A DNA stretch of 64,000 nt from Thermophilibacter mediterraneus (GTDB lineage Bacteria > Actinomycetota > Coriobacteriia > Coriobacteriales > Atopobiaceae), in contig NZ_FPKO01000009.1 of NCBI RefSeq assembly GCF_900119385.1, positions 705,405 through 769,404 on the forward strand. The letters run 5' to 3'. Under the pieces are notes generated by a model. That model searched no databases. It saw only the letters and a list, made by a program, of their open reading frames with translations, and was not told where the DNA came from. Of this stretch, positions 31,948 through 46,830 are shown one piece after another. Every line of letters begins with the position of its first letter. Position 1 is the first letter of the stretch. The translations under genes and the position numbers were made by a program.

Positions 31948-33287
31948 GGTAACGTACAATTTCTTGCGCACTTTGACAGCGGAATAGCGTCCAGATAGGA
32001 AGGAGGGCACGGCCCGCCCCGGTATGATTCGAGTTGCCTAGACAAGAAACATGCTGGAGGTAGACCATGCCCGAGCCAATCGTAACATTCAACGAGGAGA
32101 GCCTGAAGACCGACCTTCGCGAGCTCGTCAGGAGTACCGTCGAGGAGATGCTGAACGGCCTCCTGGACGAGGAGGCCGACGACCTCGTGGGCGCCGAGCG
32201 CTACGAGCGGACGGCGGGGCGCGAGGCGTACCGCGCCGGCCACTACGAGCGAAAGCTCACGACGACGTCCGGCGAGGTCACGATCCGCATGCCCAAGCTC
32301 AAGGGCATGCGGTTCACCACGGCGATCATCGAGCGCTACCGGCGCCGCGAGACGAGCGTCGAGGAGGCCTTGATAGAGATGTACCTCGCGGGCGTCTCCA
32401 CCAGGCGCATCGAGGACGTCTCCGAGATCCTCTGGGGCTCGAGCGTCTCGGCGTCGACCGTCTCCAACCTCAACGAGAAGGCGTTCGCGTCGGTCGAGGA
32501 GTGGCGCAACAGGCCGCTCGACCGGGCGTACCCCTACGTCTACGTCGACGGGATATACCTCAAGAGATCCTGGGGCGGGAGCTACGAGAACGTGGCCGTG
32601 ATGGTGGCCATAGGCGTGAACGACGACGGCTTCCGCGAGGTCATCGGTGCCGCCGAGGGGTTCACGGAGTCGGCGGAGTGCTGGCGGGAGTTCCTCTCGT
32701 GGCTCAAGTCGCGCGGGCTGCGCGGCGTGAGGATGTTCACCGGCGACAAGGCGGCCGGCATGGTCGGCTCCATCGCGGAGGTCTTCCCCGGCGCGGCCTA
32801 CCAGCGCTGCACCGTGCACTTCTACCGCAACGTGCTCTCGAAGGTTCCGAAATCGAAGAGGCCGAGGGTCGCCGCCATGCTCAAGGCCATCCACGCCATG
32901 GAGTCCCGCGAGGCTGCCGAGGCCAAGGCCCTCGAGGTCGCATCCGAGCTCGAGAAATCCAAGCTCAAGGAGGCGGCCAAGGTCGTGCGCGACGGATACG
33001 CCGAGACCCTGACCTACACGAGGTTCCCGCGCGAGCACTGGCGGCGCATACGCACCAACAACGCCATCGAGAGGCTGAACCGCGAGATCCGGCGCAGGAC
33101 GAGGGTCGTGGGCACCTTTCCCGACGGCAACTCGGCCCTCATGCTCGTGACCGCCAGGCTCAAGTACGTGGCCGAGAGCGAGTGGGGCTCTCGTCGCTAC
33201 CTGGACGTGACTCTGCTGGAGGGGTAGCCGCACCGGACGGCGGGCCTATGGGGCTGTCGGAAAGTGCGCAAGAATCTTGACGGTACC
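31948..33287 (+). mobile_element. IS256-family insertion sequence (1340 bp) with 8-bp target duplication
   Basis: Left end GGTAACGTACAATTTCTTGC (from 31948) is an inverted match to the right end that finishes ...CTTGACGGTACC at 33287; 22 of the first 27 positions agree, and CTTGCGCACTTT is identical. The flanks are a perfect 8-bp direct repeat CTGCCAAT at 31940-31947 and 33288-33295. Length and duplication size are normal for IS256. It separates rplL from rpoB. Confidence 0.93.
32067..33227 (+). CDS. IS256-family (Mutator-type) transposase
   Basis: An intact 386-residue DDE transposase. The catalytic acids sit in PYVYVDGIYLKRSW (first D), GVRMFTGDKAAGMVGSI (second D) and TNNAIERLNREIRRRTRVVG (E). 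CTVHFYRNVLSKVP is the usual block before the helical insertion. GGAGG lies eight bases before the ATG. No frameshift is present, and with fresh target repeats it may be mobile. Base composition is like its neighbours. Confidence 0.95.
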   Translation: MPEPIVTFNEESLKTDLRELVRSTVEEMLNGLLDEEADDLVGAERYERTAGREAYRAGHYERKLTTTSGEVTIRMPKLKGMRFTTAIIERYRRRETSVEEALIEMYLAGVSTRRIEDVSEILWGSSVSASTVSNLNEKAFASVEEWRNRPLDRAYPYVYVDGIYLKRSWGGSYENVAVMVAIGVNDDGFREVIGAAEGFTESAECWREFLSWLKSRGLRGVRMFTGDKAAGMVGSIAEVFPGAAYQRCTVHFYRNVLSKVPKSKRPRVAAMLKAIHAMESREAAEAKALEVASELEKSKLKEAAKVVRDGYAETLTYTRFPREHWRRIRTNNAIERLNREIRRRTRVVGTFPDGNSALMLVTARLKYVAESEWGSRRYLDVTLLEG

Positions 33288-33306
33288 CTGCCAATCCTCA
33301 CGCGGC

Positions 33307-33562
33307 TGCGGCGCCGCTCGGGCGGGCTGCCGCTTGGGCGGGCTGCCGGTTGGTCGAGCATGCCATATCGCCCAGACTGCCATATGGCACGGAACGGGGT
33401 CCCGGAGGGGGCGGAACCGTGCCCCCAGGCATGCTCGCGCCGCCCCCCCGCGTCGCGTCGGTCGGCCTTGCGCTCCCGGTTGGCGGCGCGTCCGCTGTCG
33501 TCCGGCCCACGGGGCCGTGACGGCGGAAGGAACCAACGTTCAGCTCATATCGTCTTTGTGCC
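33307..33562. repeat. Dispersed repeat, copy 2 (about 256 bp)
   Basis: Second copy of the element at 8591-8866. It starts at TGCGGCGCCGC and carries two tandem units of the GC-rich 16-mer where copy 1 has three. The same core follows (CGAGCATGCCATATCG to GGCATGCTCG, 33355-33437) and it ends GTTCAGCTCATATCG. The IS256 element is inserted 20 bases before its left edge. From its end to the rpoB promoter (33563-33716) I see no other feature. Confidence 0.75.
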
Positions 33563-33716
33563 GCTGGGGGACGTCTCTCGTAAGGTCGAAGCGGCTCGCA
33601 TCATGGAGCGTCACCGAACCTTCACACCCGGAGATGCCAAGCTGAAGCGTTTTAGCAGGTAAAAGAGCTGAGCGAAATTTCATACTCGAAAACGAGGGTC
33701 AAGTCAAGACTTTTCA

Positions 33717-33745
33717 TTGACCACCCGAGAGGCTTTCGGTAGATT
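33717..33745 (+). promoter_or_regulatory. Promoter of rpoBC
   Basis: TTGACC (33717-33722) and TAGATT (33740-33745) with a 17-base spacer, 54 bases before the rpoB start. It gives rpoBC its own promoter downstream of the IS256 element and the repeat. Confidence 0.75.
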
Positions 33746-33798
33746 ATTACGTTGCGACAATTGCCGCCTTCCACCCTTTTTGAAGGAGGAAAAGCCTG

Positions 33799-36700
33799 GT
33801 GTCTACCGCAAAGACTGCTCTTACCAAACCACAGGGCACGACCGGACGCAAGACCTTTAGCAAGATTGCTCCGGCAATGGAGCTTCCGAACCTGATCTCC
33901 GTACAGAAGGAGTCGTTCGAGCGCTTCATGGGCGAGGGCCTCGCCGAGTCCTTCGCCGAGTTCTCCCCGATCGAGAACTCTGCTCACACCCTCCAGGTCA
34001 CCTTTGGAGATCACCAGTTCGGCGATCCCGCGCACACCATCGCGGAGTGCCGGGCCAAGGACATCTCCTACCAGGCGCCCCTCTTCGTTGACGTGCGCTT
34101 TGTCAACAAGGAGACCGGCGAGATCAAGGAGCAGCTCGTCTTCATGGGCGACTTCCCGCTCATGACCGAGCGCGGCACCTTCGTCATCAACGGCACCGAG
34201 CGCGTCGTGGTTTCGCAGCTCGTCCGTTCTCCCGGCGTGTACTTTGCCTCCGAGATGGACAACGGCGTTCGCGTCCACAAGGCCCAGTTCATCCCCGCGC
34301 GCGGCGCGTGGCTCGAGTTCAAGGTCGACAAGCGCGGTCACCTCGTGGTCTCCATTGACCGCAAGCGCCGCCAGTCCGCCACGATGTTCCTGCGCGCCCT
34401 CGGGATCGCCGAGACCGACGACGAGATTCTCTCGCTGCTCGGCGACTCCGACGTCGTCCGCAACACGCTTGAGCGCGACGTTGCCACCACGCGCGAGGAC
34501 GCCCTGCTCGAGATCTACCGCCGCCAGCGTCCCGGCGAGCCGCCTACCGTCGACTCCGCCCGCTCGCTCATCGACGGCCTCTACTTCAACGAGCAGCGCT
34601 ACGACCTTGCTCGCGTTGGTCGCTACAAGGTCAACAAGAAGCTCGGCATCGACGTCGACTCCGGCGCGCGCGTGCTCACCCAGGAGGACATCGTCGAGGC
34701 CCTGCGCTACCTGCTCGCCCTGCACGCCGGGGACCCGAGCAAGCGCCTCGATGACATCGACCACTTCGGCAACCGTCGCGTTCGTACCGTGGGCGAGCTC
34801 GTGCAGAACCAGTTCCGCATCGGCATGAGCCGCATGGAGCGCGTCGTCCGCGAGCGCATGGCCTCCCAGGACGTCGACGACATCACGCCGCAGTCGCTCA
34901 TCAACATTCGCCCGATCGTGGCCGCGATCAAGGAGTTCTTCGGCTCCTCCCAGCTCTCGCAGTTCATGGACCAGGCCAACCCGCTCGCCGGCCTCACCCA
35001 CAAGCGCCGCCTCTCGGCGCTCGGCCCCGGCGGCCTTGCCGGCCACAAGTCCGGCTCCAGCCGCCGCACCAACGTGCCGACGGCCGTCCGCGACGTCCAC
35101 AACTCCCACTACTCCCGCATGTGCCCGATCGAGACGCCCGAGGGACCCAACATCGGCCTCATCGGCTCGCTCGCGCTCTACGCCCACGTCAACGAGTACG
35201 GCTTCATCGAGTCGCCCTACCGTCGCGTTGAGAACGGCGTGGTCACCGACAAGATCGACTGGATGACGGCCGACGAGGAGGAGGCGCACAACATCGCCCC
35301 CGCCAACACGCCGTTCGACCCCGAGACCGGTCGGTTCGTCGACGTCGACTCCAAGGGCAACATCACGCACCCCGAGCGAATCATCGCCCGCACGCGCGAC
35401 TTCGACGGCTCCTTCGGCGCCCCCGCCCAGGTGAGCGTCGAGGACGTCGACTACATGGACGTCTCGCCCCGACAGCTGCTGTCGGTCGCCGCCAACCTCA
35501 TCCCGTTCCTCGAGCACGACGACGCGAAGCGCACCCTCATGGGCGCGAACATGCAGCGTCAGGCCGTGCCCCTGATTCGCACGAGCGCCCCGTACGTGGG
35601 CACCGGCATGGAGGAGCGCGCCGCGCTCGACTCCGGCGAGCTCATCTGCGCCGCCCACGCCGGCACCGTCTCCGAGGTCGACGCCGCCCACGTGGTCGTC
35701 TACTCCGACGAGTACGGCTCGGAGCGCTACGACCTCCCCAAGTATCAGCGCTCGAACCAGTCCACCTGCATCAACCACCGCCCGATCGTCCGTGCGGGCG
35801 ACCACGTCGAGAAGGGCCAGCCGCTCGCCGACGGCACCTCGATCGACAACACCGAGCTCGCCCTCGGCACCAACCTCACCGTGGCCTACATGCCGTGGGA
35901 GGGCTTCAACTACGAGGACGGCATCATCGTGTCCGAGCGCGTCGTGCAGGAGGACCTGCTGACCTCGGTCAACATCTCCCGTCACGAGATCGACGCCCGC
36001 GACACAAAGCTCGGACCCGAGGAGATTACCCGCGAGATCCCCAACCTCTCCGAGGACATGCTCGCAAATCTCGATGACGACGGCATCATCCGCATCGGCG
36101 CCGAGGTCGGCCCCGGTGACATCCTTGTGGGTAAGGTCACGCCCAAGGGCGAGACGGCCCTCACCGCCGAGGAGCGCCTGCTGCGCGCCATCTTCGGCGC
36201 CAAGGCCCACGACGTCCGCGACACCTCGCTCAAGATGCCGCACGGCTCCTACGGCCGCGTCGTCGACGTCGTCCGCTTCAGCCGCGAGGCTGGCGACGAC
36301 CTCCCGCCCGGCGTCAACGAGCTCGTCCGCGTCTTCGTCGCGCAGCGTCGCAAGATTCAGCAGGGCGACAAGATCGCCGGCCGCCACGGCAACAAGGGCG
36401 TCGTCTGCAATGTCCTGCCGGTCGAGGACATGCCCTACATGGCCGACGGCACGCCTGTCGACGTCCTGCTCGACCCGCTCGGCGTCCCCTCTCGTATGAA
36501 CGTGGGCCAGCTCCTCGAGTGCCACCTCGGCTGGGGCGCCGCGCACGGCTGGGACGACGAGTCCGCCGAGTCCGACCGCTACGTCCCGGGCCCCATCCGC
36601 GTGGCGACGCCCGTCTTTGACGGCGCCACCGACGAGGAGGTCGCGGAGCTGCTGCGCCGCTGCAACATCAACCTCATGAACAAGGCCCGCCTCGACTACG

Positions 36701-37317
36701 GCGACCACATGCGCGAGGAGTTCGTCCCGCAGCTCAACGAGCTCGGCAAGACCACGCTCTACGACGGCCGCACCGGCGAGGCGTTCAAGAGCCCCATCAC
36801 CGTCGGCACGAGCTACATCCTCAAGCTCGGCCACATGGTCGACGACAAGATCCACGCCCGCTCGACCGGCCCGTACAGCCTCGTCACGCAGCAGCCCCTG
36901 GGCGGCAAGGCCCAGTTCGGCGGCCAGCGATTCGGCGAGATGGAGGTCTGGGCCCTCTACGCCTACGGCGCGGCCAACGTCCTCCAGGAGATTCTCACGG
37001 TCAAGTCCGACGACACGAGCGGTCGCGTGAAGACCTACGAGTCCATCGTGAAGGGCGAGAACGTCCCCGCGGCTGGCATCCCCGAGTCGTTCAAGGTGCT
37101 CGTCAAGGAGATTCGCTCGCTCGCGCTCGACATCGAGCCGATCTCCTACCGCAAGCGCGCCGAGCGCGCGGCCTCCGACGAGGCAGCCGTCGCCGAGAGC
37201 GCCGTGGACGTCTTCGCCGACATGCCCTCCGTCGACAGCCTCGTCGACGACCTTGCCAGTGACCTCGAGAACTCTGACGCCGCCCTCGTCGGCGACGCTC
37301 CGAGCGATAAGGAGTAG
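33799..37317 (+). CDS. rpoB: DNA-directed RNA polymerase subunit beta
   Basis: The beta subunit forms half of the polymerase cleft and the rifampicin pocket. The 1172-residue product has [20 protein letters not shown], the rifampicin region [20 protein letters not shown] (rifampicin-sensitive type residues), [14 protein letters not shown], and GRHGNKGVV near the C-terminus. It starts with GTG after AAGGAGGA. The last 45 residues are an acidic tail. rpoC begins five bases after its stop. Confidence 0.98.
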   Translation: MSTAKTALTKPQGTTGRKTFSKIAPAMELPNLISVQKESFERFMGEGLAESFAEFSPIENSAHTLQVTFGDHQFGDPAHTIAECRAKDISYQAPLFVDVRFVNKETGEIKEQLVFMGDFPLMTERGTFVINGTERVVVSQLVRSPGVYFASEMDNGVRVHKAQFIPARGAWLEFKVDKRGHLVVSIDRKRRQSATMFLRALGIAETDDEILSLLGDSDVVRNTLERDVATTREDALLEIYRRQRPGEPPTVDSARSLIDGLYFNEQRYDLARVGRYKVNKKLGIDVDSGARVLTQEDIVEALRYLLALHAGDPSKRLDDIDHFGNRRVRTVGELVQNQFRIGMSRMERVVRERMASQDVDDITPQSLINIRPIVAAIKEFFGSSQLSQFMDQANPLAGLTHKRRLSALGPGGLAGHKSGSSRRTNVPTAVRDVHNSHYSRMCPIETPEGPNIGLIGSLALYAHVNEYGFIESPYRRVENGVVTDKIDWMTADEEEAHNIAPANTPFDPETGRFVDVDSKGNITHPERIIARTRDFDGSFGAPAQVSVEDVDYMDVSPRQLLSVAANLIPFLEHDDAKRTLMGANMQRQAVPLIRTSAPYVGTGMEERAALDSGELICAAHAGTVSEVDAAHVVVYSDEYGSERYDLPKYQRSNQSTCINHRPIVRAGDHVEKGQPLADGTSIDNTELALGTNLTVAYMPWEGFNYEDGIIVSERVVQEDLLTSVNISRHEIDARDTKLGPEEITREIPNLSEDMLANLDDDGIIRIGAEVGPGDILVGKVTPKGETALTAEERLLRAIFGAKAHDVRDTSLKMPHGSYGRVVDVVRFSREAGDDLPPGVNELVRVFVAQRRKIQQGDKIAGRHGNKGVVCNVLPVEDMPYMADGTPVDVLLDPLGVPSRMNVGQLLECHLGWGAAHGWDDESAESDRYVPGPIRVATPVFDGATDEEVAELLRRCNINLMNKARLDYGDHMREEFVPQLNELGKTTLYDGRTGEAFKSPITVGTSYILKLGHMVDDKIHARSTGPYSLVTQQPLGGKAQFGGQRFGEMEVWALYAYGAANVLQEILTVKSDDTSGRVKTYESIVKGENVPAAGIPESFKVLVKEIRSLALDIEPISYRKRAERAASDEAAVAESAVDVFADMPSVDSLVDDLASDLENSDAALVGDAPSDKE

Positions 37318-37322
37318 CGACT

Positions 37323-41750
<4,428 letters not shown>

Positions 41751-41777
41751 CGCTCCCGTCCTCCGCTGAATCCGATC

Positions 41778-41822
41778 GGGCGCCGGTTCCGCACTTCGCG
41801 GGGCCGGCGCCCTCTTGTTTCT
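41778..41822 (+). terminator. Terminator of rpoBC
   Basis: GGGCGCCGG (41778-41786) and CCGGCGCCC (41814-41822) pair perfectly across a 27-base loop and are followed by TCTTGTTT. It lies before the convergent birA gene. Confidence 0.7.
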
Positions 41823-41865
41823 CCCGTGTCCAGTGACGGGGGTCCGCCCACCCGGGCCGCGGGCG

Positions 41866-42636
41866 CTACGTGTCCGACGCCGGCCTCAGGGAGGCCTGCT
41901 CGGCGGTGAGGGACATGCGCCCCGAGGGGGTCTCCAGCACGGCACGCCCCCAGGGGTCCACGTCGACGAGCGTTCCCCGTGCAAGCTCGGCGCCGCTCTC
42001 CGGATCGCGTGCCACGACGGCGGCACTCATCCAGGCGAGCCGGGCGAGGTAGTCCTCGCGCACGCCGTCGAGCGGTCGGTCGCCGTCGGCCGCAGACCAG
42101 GCGTCCACTCGCGCCACGATGTGGTCGCGCAGCGCCGCGGCGAGCCCTCCGACGTCGGTCCCCGCGTCTGCGGAGGCCGCGGGAGCGAGCTCGGCGAGGG
42201 AAACGGCAGCGAGGTCGCGCGGGGCGGCGGAGACGTTGACGCCGATGCCGCAGACGGCGAAGGCGTCGCCCGCCGTGCCCCGCACCGCCTCGACGAGGAT
42301 GCCGGCAAGCTTGCGCTTGCGTGCCAGGATGTCGTTGGGCCACTTGAGCAGGGGCTCGCGGGAGGGGGCGAGCGCGCGCAGGGCGTCGAGCGCCCCGACC
42401 CCGCAGGCCGCGGCGAGGCCCGGCAGCCGCGCGGGGGTGACACGCGGGCGCAGCACCACGGAGAGGTAGACGTTGCCGCGCGGAGACTCCCAGGCGTGTC
42501 CGCGACGCCCACGACCTGCGGTTTGTTTGCGCGCTGCCACTGCGGCGCCGTGCGGTGCCCCAGCGAGTCCGAGGGTGCGCGCGACGTCGTTGGTGGAGCC
42601 GACGGCGTCGAGAACGGTGATTGGTGGGAGCGTCAT
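41866..42636 (-). CDS. birA: Biotin-[acetyl-CoA carboxylase] ligase
   Basis: Attaches biotin to the lysine of AccB, which is encoded 5.5 kb away in the facing operon. The 256-residue protein has the catalytic domain (DAVGSTNDVART, AARKQTAGRGRRGHAW, LLKWPNDILARKRKLAGIL) and a C-terminal SH3-like domain. There is no N-terminal helix-turn-helix, so it is not a repressor. Start 42636 follows AGGAAAGG; the frame is open 52 codons upstream without a site. It is divergent from fabH. Confidence 0.94.
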   Translation of the reverse strand: MTLPPITVLDAVGSTNDVARTLGLAGAPHGAAVAARKQTAGRGRRGHAWESPRGNVYLSVVLRPRVTPARLPGLAAACGVGALDALRALAPSREPLLKWPNDILARKRKLAGILVEAVRGTAGDAFAVCGIGVNVSAAPRDLAAVSLAELAPAASADAGTDVGGLAAALRDHIVARVDAWSAADGDRPLDGVREDYLARLAWMSAAVVARDPESGAELARGTLVDVDPWGRAVLETPSGRMSLTAEQASLRPASDT

Positions 42637-42894
42637 CGCGGCCCTTTCCTGCGGTATCCGGTCGGGTGGACGGGGCGACTCAATTGTAGGGAAGGCGCGC
42701 CCGTGTCCCGCCTGCTGCCGCCCACCGTCACTTTTGCGCCCGTGCACGTTTCCGATGTGGAGGAGTCGTGGCAAAATTGAGAAGCTGAACAATGTCGTGG
42801 CTTGGTCCTCCGCACTTTGACTAGCCTACCAAGAAGATGTTGACGGGTTAACATTGCGTGGACCGCGGCAACCGGATGACAGGGGGGCAAGAAG

Positions 42895-43866
42895 GTGGGA
42901 TTTCGCATTCTTGGTACGGGCTCGGCGCTCCCGGAGCGCTCCGTGACCAACGATGACCTCTCCGAGTTCCTGGACACCTCCGACGAGTGGATCTTCCCGC
43001 GCACGGGCATCAGGAGCCGCGGAATCTGCACGACCGAGACGCTCGACGAGCTCGCCGTGACGGCGTGTCGCCGTGCGCTCGAGGCGGCGGGCGTCTCCGC
43101 GGGGGAGCTTGACCTCATCATCTGCTCCACCACGAGCGGGGACCACCTCATCCCGGCGGAGGCCTGCGCCGTCGCCGAGCTCATCGGCGCGTCCTGCCCG
43201 GCCTTCGACCTCTCCGCCGCGTGCGCGGGCTTCGTCTTCGCCCTCGACGTCGCGGACGGCTACCTTGCCCGCGGGCGCGGCGAGCGCGTGCTCGTGGTGG
43301 CGGCCGAGAAGATGAGCCGGCTCGTCGACTGGTCCGACCGCGCGACCTGCGTCCTGTTCGGGGACGGCGCTGCCGCGGCGGTGCTCGGCCCCGACGGCGA
43401 GAACCCCCTCGCGCTGCGCCTCACGACCGAGCCATCCGTTGACATCCTTCACGTTCCCGGAGTCGCCGGAAGCTCCCCCTACGACGCGACCGAACGCCCC
43501 GCCAGTGTGCTCGCGATGGAGGGGCGTCGCGTCTTCAAGTTCGGCGTGAACGCCATCTGCGACTCCGTCCAGGCGCTCTGCGAGCAGGCGGGCGTCGCGG
43601 TCGACGACATCGACCACTTCGTGTTTCACCAGGCCAACGAGCGCATCCTCTCCTCGGCGGTGCAGCGGCTCGGCATCGACAACGCCAAGGTGGCGCGCGC
43701 GCTTGAGGAGACGGGCAACATCTCGAGCGCGTGCATCCCGCTCGCGCTCGACCGGCTCGCGCGCGCGGGCGAGCTCAAGGGGGGACAGCTCGTCGTCCTC
43801 GTCGGCTTCGGGGCGGGCCTCGACACGGGGGCGTGCCTCCTTCGCTGGGACCGACCCGGCGACTAG
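42895..43866 (+). CDS. fabH: Beta-ketoacyl-ACP synthase III
   Basis: FabH condenses acetyl-CoA (or a branched primer) with malonyl-ACP to start fatty-acid synthesis. The 323-residue thiolase-fold enzyme shows the Cys-His-Asn triad: SAACAGFVFAL, FVFHQANERIL and ETGNISSACIPLAL. It starts with GTG after a run of six G. The 258-base gap to birA must hold divergent promoters; I see TTGAC hexamers at 42818 and 42840 but no convincing -10. First gene of the fab operon. Confidence 0.96.
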   Translation: MGFRILGTGSALPERSVTNDDLSEFLDTSDEWIFPRTGIRSRGICTTETLDELAVTACRRALEAAGVSAGELDLIICSTTSGDHLIPAEACAVAELIGASCPAFDLSAACAGFVFALDVADGYLARGRGERVLVVAAEKMSRLVDWSDRATCVLFGDGAAAAVLGPDGENPLALRLTTEPSVDILHVPGVAGSSPYDATERPASVLAMEGRRVFKFGVNAICDSVQALCEQAGVAVDDIDHFVFHQANERILSSAVQRLGIDNAKVARALEETGNISSACIPLALDRLARAGELKGGQLVVLVGFGAGLDTGACLLRWDRPGD

Positions 43867-43942
43867 GGGCGCTTCGCGCGAGCGCACCACAACAGTCCAT
43901 CGGCGCGCCCGACCGGGCGCACGGAGATAAGGAGAAAGAACC

Positions 43943-44179
43943 ATGGCAGATCAGAGCACCTTCGACCGCGTGTGCGCCATCGTCCGCGAGCAGGGCGGCC
44001 TCGACGACGTCGAGCTGACCGCCGACACCACGCTCGCCGAGGTCGGCCTGGACAGCCTGGCGACCGTCGAGGCCGTCATGGCCTGCGAGGACGAGTTCGG
44101 CATCGAGATCGACGCCGAGTCCAACCCCACCACGATCGGCGAGTTCGTCGACATGGTCGACGCCCTTCTGGAGAACTAG
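43943..44179 (+). CDS. acpP: Acyl carrier protein
   Basis: A 78-residue acidic ACP. The phosphopantetheine serine is in VGLDSLATVEAVM. Helices II and III (DEFGIEIDAESNPTTIGEFV) are normal. AAGGAG precedes the ATG. It carries the growing chain among the Fab enzymes encoded downstream; fabK begins two bases after its stop. Confidence 0.97.
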   Translation: MADQSTFDRVCAIVREQGGLDDVELTADTTLAEVGLDSLATVEAVMACEDEFGIEIDAESNPTTIGEFVDMVDALLEN

Positions 44180-44181
44180 TC

Positions 44182-45126
44182 ATGCTGCGCACCCCCATCT
44201 GCGACCTCCTCGGTATCGAGAAGCCCGTCTTCCAGGGCGGGATGGCCTGGATCGCCGACGCCTCCCTCGCCTCCGCTGTGTCGGAGGCCGGCGGCCTGGG
44301 CATCATCGCGGCCATGAACGCGAACGCCGACTGGCTGCGCGACCAGATCCACGAGCTCAGGAGCAAGACGGACAAGCCCTTCGGCGTGAACGTGATGCTC
44401 ATGAGCCCGTTTGCCGACGAGGTTGCCCAGGTCGTCATTGACGAGCACGTTCCCGTGGTCGTCACCGGCGCCGGCAACCCGACCAAGTACATGAAGGCGT
44501 GGAACGCGGCCGGCATCAAGGTCATTCCCGTGGTCGCCTCCGTCGCAATGGCCAAGCTCGTGGCTCGCGCCGGCGCCGTCGCCGTCGTCGCCGAGGGCAC
44601 AGAGTCTGGCGGCCACATCGGCGAGACCACGACCATGGCCCTCGTGCCGCAGGTCGTCGACGCCGTGAAGATCCCCGTGATCGCCGCCGGCGGCATCGCC
44701 GACGGCCGCGGCGTGGCCGCCGCCCTCATGCTCGGCGCCGTGGGCGTCCAGGTGGGGACGCGCTTCCTCGTTGCCGACGAATGCACCGTGTCCGACCAGT
44801 ACAAGGACATGGTTCTCAAGGCCAACGACATCTCCACCCGCGCCACCGGTCGCTCCACCGGCCACCCCGTCCGCGCCCTCAAGAACCCCTTCTCCAACGC
44901 CTACTTCAAGATGGAGTCCGAGGGCGCCTCGGTCGACGAGCTCAACGCCTTTGGCACGGGCGCGCTGCGCAAGGCGGCCAAGGAGGGCGACTACGAGCAC
45001 GGCTCGTTCCTCTGCGGCCAGATCGCCGGCATGGTGAAGGAGCGCCAGAGCGCCCTCGAGATCGTGGACGACCTCGTGAACGGCGCCGAGAAGGTCCTGG
45101 CGGGGGCGAGCCAATGGGTAAGGTAG
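44182..45126 (+). CDS. fabK: Enoyl-ACP reductase, FMN-dependent FabK type
   Basis: FabK performs the last reduction of each elongation cycle with NAD(P)H and FMN and replaces the triclosan-sensitive FabI. The 314-residue TIM barrel has PVFQGGMAWIADASLASAV, the FMN region VVAEGTESGGHIGE with the catalytic histidine, VIAAGGIADGRGVAAAL and GAVGVQVGTRFLVADE. The fabD start overlaps its last four codons. No fabI is seen here. Confidence 0.95.
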   Translation: MLRTPICDLLGIEKPVFQGGMAWIADASLASAVSEAGGLGIIAAMNANADWLRDQIHELRSKTDKPFGVNVMLMSPFADEVAQVVIDEHVPVVVTGAGNPTKYMKAWNAAGIKVIPVVASVAMAKLVARAGAVAVVAEGTESGGHIGETTTMALVPQVVDAVKIPVIAAGGIADGRGVAAALMLGAVGVQVGTRFLVADECTVSDQYKDMVLKANDISTRATGRSTGHPVRALKNPFSNAYFKMESEGASVDELNAFGTGALRKAAKEGDYEHGSFLCGQIAGMVKERQSALEIVDDLVNGAEKVLAGASQWVR

Positions 45127-46052
45127 CGTTCCTCTTCGCAGGCCAGGGCGCCCAGCACCCTGGCATGTGCGCGGACCTCATCGAGTCCGAGCCCGCTGCC
45201 CGCGCCGTCTTCGAGGCGGCCGACGCCGTGCGTCCCGGCACCACCGACCAGTGCCTCTCCGGCACCAAGGAGGAGCTGGCGCAGACCATCAACACCCAGC
45301 CGTGCGTCTTTGCCGCCGACCTTGCCGCCGCCCGCGCCCTCGAGGCGCGCGGCGTGCGTCCGGACGTGGTGGCGGGCTTCTCGCTGGGCGAGGTCGCCGC
45401 GCTCACATATGCCGGCGCCTACACCGACGAGCGCGGCTTCGAGCTTGTGTGCCACCGCGCCGAGCTCATGGCGGACGCAGCCGAGAAGAACCCCGGGGCG
45501 ATGCGTGCCGTGGTGAAGCTCGACGCCGCCACCGTGGAGCGCCTGGCCGCCGAGGCGGGCGACGCTTGGCCCGTGAACTACAACAGCCCCCTGCAGACCG
45601 TCGTGGCCGGTACGGAAGAGGCCTGCGAGAGGCTCGACGCGCTCGTGAAGGAGGCGAGGGGCCGCGCGATGAAGGTGGCCGTCTCGGGTGCCTTCCACAG
45701 CCCGTTCATGGCTGAGGCCGAGCGTGGGCTCGCCGCCTACCTCGCGGACGGCCACGCTCCTGCCGAGCCCGCAGTCCCCGTTCTTGCCAACCGCACCGCC
45801 GAGGCATACCCGGCCGACGAGGATGCCCGCGTGGCGCTTCTCGCCAGCCAGGTGGCCAACCCCGTGCAGTGGGTCCGCACCCTCGAGGCCATGGCGGCCA
45901 TGGGCGTGGACACCTTCGTCGAGGTGGGTCCTGGAAAGACGCTCACGGGCCTCGTGACCCGCACGCTCGAGAACGTCACGGCGCTGCCGTGCGAGACCGT
46001 CGAGCAGCTCGAGGCGGTTCTCGCCGCGCTCGCCGACGCCAAGGAGGAATAG
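45114..46052 (+). CDS. fabD: Malonyl-CoA:ACP transacylase
   Basis: Moves malonyl groups from CoA to ACP. The 312-residue enzyme carries FLFAGQGAQHPGM, the nucleophile elbow VAGFSLGEVAAL (Ser), a later GAFHSPFM (His), and VEVGPGKTLTGLV. Its ATG lies inside the fabK end (13-base overlap) and its stop is followed immediately by the fabG ATG, so translation is coupled. Confidence 0.96.
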   Translation: MGKVAFLFAGQGAQHPGMCADLIESEPAARAVFEAADAVRPGTTDQCLSGTKEELAQTINTQPCVFAADLAAARALEARGVRPDVVAGFSLGEVAALTYAGAYTDERGFELVCHRAELMADAAEKNPGAMRAVVKLDAATVERLAAEAGDAWPVNYNSPLQTVVAGTEEACERLDALVKEARGRAMKVAVSGAFHSPFMAEAERGLAAYLADGHAPAEPAVPVLANRTAEAYPADEDARVALLASQVANPVQWVRTLEAMAAMGVDTFVEVGPGKTLTGLVTRTLENVTALPCETVEQLEAVLAALADAKEE

Positions 46053-46823
46053 ATGGCCGAGAAGACCGGAACCCTTGAGCGTGACGCCGGCCGTCGCGTC
46101 GCCCTCGTGACGGGCGCCTCCCGCGGCATCGGGCGCGCCGTCGCCGAGGGGCTTGCTGCCGACGGCTTTGACCTCGCGCTCGTCTACGCCGGAAACGAGG
46201 CTGCGGCAGCGGAGACCGTCGCCGCCTGCGAGGCCGCCGGCGCCACCGCGCGCACCTACCGCTGCGACGTCTCGGACGCCGAGGCCGTCAAGGCCATGGC
46301 GGACGCGGTTCTCGCCGACTTTGGCTCCGTGTGGGCGCTCGTCAACAACGCGGGCGTCACGCGCGACGGCCTGCTCGTCAGGATGTCCGACGAGGACTTC
46401 GCCCGCGTCATAGACGTGAACCTCAAGGGCGCGTTCCACACCATCCGCGCCCTCTCCCGTACCCTCATGCGGCAGCGCGGGGGCCGCGTCGTGAACATGG
46501 CCTCGGTCGTCGGTCTCATGGGCAACGCGGGGCAGGCGAACTACGCCGCCTCCAAGGCGGGGCTCATCGGCCTCACCAAGTCCGTCGCGCGCGAGCTCGC
46601 GCCGCGCGGGGTGACGGTGAACGCCATCGCCCCCGGCTTCGTCGAGACGGACATGACGGCCGTGCTCTCCGACGCCGTGCGCGAGAACTACGAGAAGCAG
46701 ATTCCGCTCGGGCGCCTCGCGGCGGCCGACGAGGTTGCCGCCGTCGCGCGCTTCCTCGTGAGCGACGCCGCCTCATACGTGACCGGCGAGGTCATCCGCG
46801 TCGACGGCGGCATGGCGATGTAG
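46053..46823 (+). CDS. fabG: 3-oxoacyl-ACP reductase
   Basis: NADPH-dependent short-chain dehydrogenase that reduces beta-ketoacyl-ACP. The 256-residue product shows VALVTGASRGIGRAVAEGLA (cofactor loop), NNAGVTRDGLLVRM, the Ser-Tyr-Lys triad in NMASVVG and NYAASKAGLIGLTKS, and NAIAPGFVETDMT. The ribosome binding site AAGGAGGAAT lies in the end of fabD. An inverted-repeat element separates it from fabF. Confidence 0.96.
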   Translation: MAEKTGTLERDAGRRVALVTGASRGIGRAVAEGLAADGFDLALVYAGNEAAAAETVAACEAAGATARTYRCDVSDAEAVKAMADAVLADFGSVWALVNNAGVTRDGLLVRMSDEDFARVIDVNLKGAFHTIRALSRTLMRQRGGRVVNMASVVGLMGNAGQANYAASKAGLIGLTKSVARELAPRGVTVNAIAPGFVETDMTAVLSDAVRENYEKQIPLGRLAAADEVAAVARFLVSDAASYVTGEVIRVDGGMAM

Positions 46824-46830
46824 CTGGTAC

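Noticed and set aside
33277-33299. TTGACG at the right end of IS256 as an outward promoter for rpoB
   Set aside because: IS256 ends are known to supply -35 boxes, but no -10 hexamer stands 16-18 bases downstream, and rpoB has a better promoter at 33717.
33298-33510. A small minus-strand frame shared by both repeat copies (starting Met-Pro-Gly-Gly-Thr-Val)
   Set aside because: The two copies share it only because the DNA is repeated. The frames diverge after the core, lack a good ribosome binding site and resemble no family.
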